Below, in pieces: positions 62,699-64,000 of a stretch of 64,000 bases of DNA (its first letter is position 1; every line of letters starts with the position of its first letter). Source of the DNA: GCA-016699445 sp964555055 (GTDB taxonomy: Bacteria > UBA10199 > JACPAL01 > GCA-016699445); the NCBI GenBank assembly GCA_964555055.1, contig CAZKQW010000006.1:142330-206329 (forward strand), in the 5' to 3' direction. The translations under genes and the position numbers were made by a program. Below the pieces are notes generated by a model. The model was not told the DNA's origin, made no database searches, and saw only the letters and a list, made by a program, of their open reading frames with translations.

Positions 62699-63847
62699 AT
62701 GCCCTTAGAATCCGGTTTTAAATTCGGTCAGCTTTTGGAGAAAGAAGACATTTGCGACCGTCAGGAGGAAGTCTCCTTCCTCCGTAAAATCATCAAATCG
62801 AACGGGCGGGCCGTCATTTACGGCTCCAGGCGTTTCGGAAAGACGTCTCTCGTCAAAAGCGCCGTCATGGATGAATTCGTTGAGAAGGAAAAGAAGTCGT
62901 TGGCCATTTATGCGGATCTTTTCCAACTGGATTCGCTGGAAGACATGGCCTCCCGCTTTCGGACAGGATTGGAGCGGGCCCTTAGCAAACGTGCTAAGCT
63001 CAAGACTTTCTTCGAAGGCCTGAAGAGCTATCTCAAGCATTTTCGCGTCGAGATGACAGCCGATCCCCTGTCGGGGGCTCCTTCCGTTTCATTGGCCGGC
63101 CAATACAAGAAGGATGAAAAGTCGCTTGCCGATCTTTTCGAAGCCCTTCGCGAGCTCTCTAAGGATTATAAGATCTTGCTCGTATTCGATGAGTTTCAGG
63201 ATATTCAATACGTGGACGGACTGGAACCGCGGCTGCGTTCGGAAATTCAGACTCTCCACAATACGTCCGTCATTCTCCTGGGATCCAAGAAACATATTCT
63301 TCAAAAGATATTCCACGACGAGTCTAAGCCTTTTTACGGATTCGGAATGGATCTTGAGATCAAAGCCATAGCCCGCGAGTATTGGCTGCCTTATATGAAA
63401 GAAAGGTTCTCTCCCCACAAAATCACACTGGACCGGGAAGGCGTGGATGAGATTTGCCGACTGATGCGGGACGTCCCCAATTCCATCCAGGAACTCTGTC
63501 AATGGATCACCTTAAGCGGTTGGACAGGCCATCTTGATGCTAAAACCATCCAACAGCATCTGGCCCATCTGATCGAAAACAAATCCAGCCGTTATGTCGA
63601 AAAACTAGGCGGACTTTCGGTCAAGGAGAAGAAAGTGGTCATCGCCGTCGCACGCCACGAACCAGTGGCATCTCCCACCGCGGCGTCATTCCTCCGCGAA
63701 ACCCACGTGAGCGCCACCGCCACCAAAGTCGCGATGCTGCGCCTGGCGGATCAAGGCTTGTTCGACATTACGAACGACGGCTACGTGGTCACCGATCCTA
63801 TCTTTCATCTTTTTCTTTTGAGGGAGTTTGGAAAAGCGTACCTATAA
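62699..63847 (+). CDS. AAA ATPase with C-terminal winged-helix (archaeal-type ATPase family)
   Basis: A 382-aa P-loop ATPase of the type often called archaeal or STAND-like ATPase. FICDRQEEVSFLRKI-like entry (DICDRQEEVSFL), Walker A YGSRRFGKTSLV, Walker B LLVFDEFQDIQYV and a sensor region (SVILLGSKKHIL) are visible. The last 90 residues (LSVKEKKVVIAVARHEPVAS to VTDPIFHLFL) resemble a winged helix. Such genes are often horizontally mobile and their role is unknown. It is preceded by a striking repeat and followed by a strong terminator, so it is a monocistronic unit. Confidence 0.82.
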   Translation: MPLESGFKFGQLLEKEDICDRQEEVSFLRKIIKSNGRAVIYGSRRFGKTSLVKSAVMDEFVEKEKKSLAIYADLFQLDSLEDMASRFRTGLERALSKRAKLKTFFEGLKSYLKHFRVEMTADPLSGAPSVSLAGQYKKDEKSLADLFEALRELSKDYKILLVFDEFQDIQYVDGLEPRLRSEIQTLHNTSVILLGSKKHILQKIFHDESKPFYGFGMDLEIKAIAREYWLPYMKERFSPHKITLDREGVDEICRLMRDVPNSIQELCQWITLSGWTGHLDAKTIQQHLAHLIENKSSRYVEKLGGLSVKEKKVVIAVARHEPVASPTAASFLRETHVSATATKVAMLRLADQGLFDITNDGYVVTDPIFHLFLLREFGKAYL

Positions 63848-63877
63848 AAAAAGACCTGACAAGAGTCAGGTCTTTTT
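63848..63877 (+). terminator. Rho-independent terminator after the ATPase gene
   Basis: Stem AAAAAGACCTGAC / GTCAGGTCTTTTT around an AAGA loop, beginning one base after the TAA. The A/T-rich base of the stem means it can act on both strands. Confidence 0.92.
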
Positions 63878-63905
63878 CCTTACTTTTTAAAAAACTCACA
63901 TTAAA

Positions 63906-64000
63906 CTACTCAGCACTGCTGGTACGAGCACAAACTCTAACGATCTTACTAATCAGTTCATAAATATCCAACCATATGCTATGCAGTCGGGATGAAAATC
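63906..64000 (-). CDS. Possible 3' end of a minus-strand gene cut by the window edge
   Basis: From the window edge the minus strand reads FSSRLHSIWLDIYELISKIV then RVCARTSSAE before a TAG at 63906-63908. Thirty or so codons without a stop and a helical look allow but do not prove a gene. The bidirectional terminator lies 30 bp beyond its stop, which would suit it. Confidence 0.25.
   Translation of the reverse strand, partial: FSSRLHSIWLDIYELISKIVRVCARTSSAE

Noticed and set aside
1..64000. CRISPR arrays, transposases, integrases and rRNA genes
   Set aside because: No regularly spaced repeat array and no recombinase or transposase motifs were found by reading the translations; the only RNA gene seen is tRNA-Pro. 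This also means the cassette accretion at 8-11.6 kb has no visible recombinase.

Overview
The window looks like a chromosomal contig from a Gram-negative, deltaproteobacterial-type bacterium, possibly an uncultivated Bdellovibrionota, Myxococcota or UBA10199-like lineage. This placement is inferred from gene content: a complete dcw cluster with a meso-DAP-type MurE, a TonB-dependent receptor, lipoproteins, an NtrC/sigma-54 regulator and a GltBD glutamate synthase. No rRNA gene is present to confirm it. Housekeeping genes (11.6-17 kb and 33-62 kb) look GC-rich; the first 11 kb and the 19-32 kb segment are visibly more AT-rich and accessory in character.

Layout. 1-8.3 kb: a family-like block of large proteins of unknown function. 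Three share a short N-terminal W-G-[FY]-E motif, one carries a divergent Clp-like AAA+ region, and its 3' end is duplicated (384 identical bases) onto a frameshifted paralogue. 8.3-11.6 kb: three small cassettes (HigBA toxin-antitoxin, DUF4143-type ATPase, nucleotidyltransferase pair). Each is bounded by a degraded copy of the 3' end of the neighbouring sulfite/nitrite reductase gene. 11.6-19 kb: sulfur and redox genes (reductase, rhodanese-MoeB fusion, peroxiredoxin, MBL hydrolase), small membrane proteins, CutA, a Rieske protein with an unknown partner, and tRNA-Pro(TGG).

19-28.4 kb: the most novel region. A minus-strand operon preceded by a good sigma-54 promoter encodes a radical SAM/SPASM maturase, a 22-codon precursor-like peptide missed by length-limited gene finding, a family-5 solute-binding lipoprotein and a sensor kinase. 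Divergently lie the NtrC-type regulator and a TonB-dependent receptor. Together they resemble a RiPP made, re-imported and sensed by one circuit, analogous in layout to methanobactin loci but with different maturation chemistry. 28.4-32.7 kb: a START-like secreted protein, acetyl-CoA synthetase and an MltD-type transglycosylase.

32.8-51.3 kb: a complete, tightly overlapping dcw operon on the minus strand (mraZ, STAS gene, rsmH, ftsL, ftsI, murE, murF, mraY, murD, ftsW, murG, murC, murB, ddl, ftsQ, ftsA, ftsZ). It has a readable mraZ promoter with three phased TGGGA MraZ boxes and an unusual STAS gene between mraZ and rsmH. 51.5-63.9 kb: ferredoxin, GH114-like glycosidase, MBL hydrolase, a DMT exporter, gltBD, an endonuclease/phosphatase-family protein and an AAA ATPase ending in a clear terminator. 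No CRISPR array, transposase or integrase was seen.
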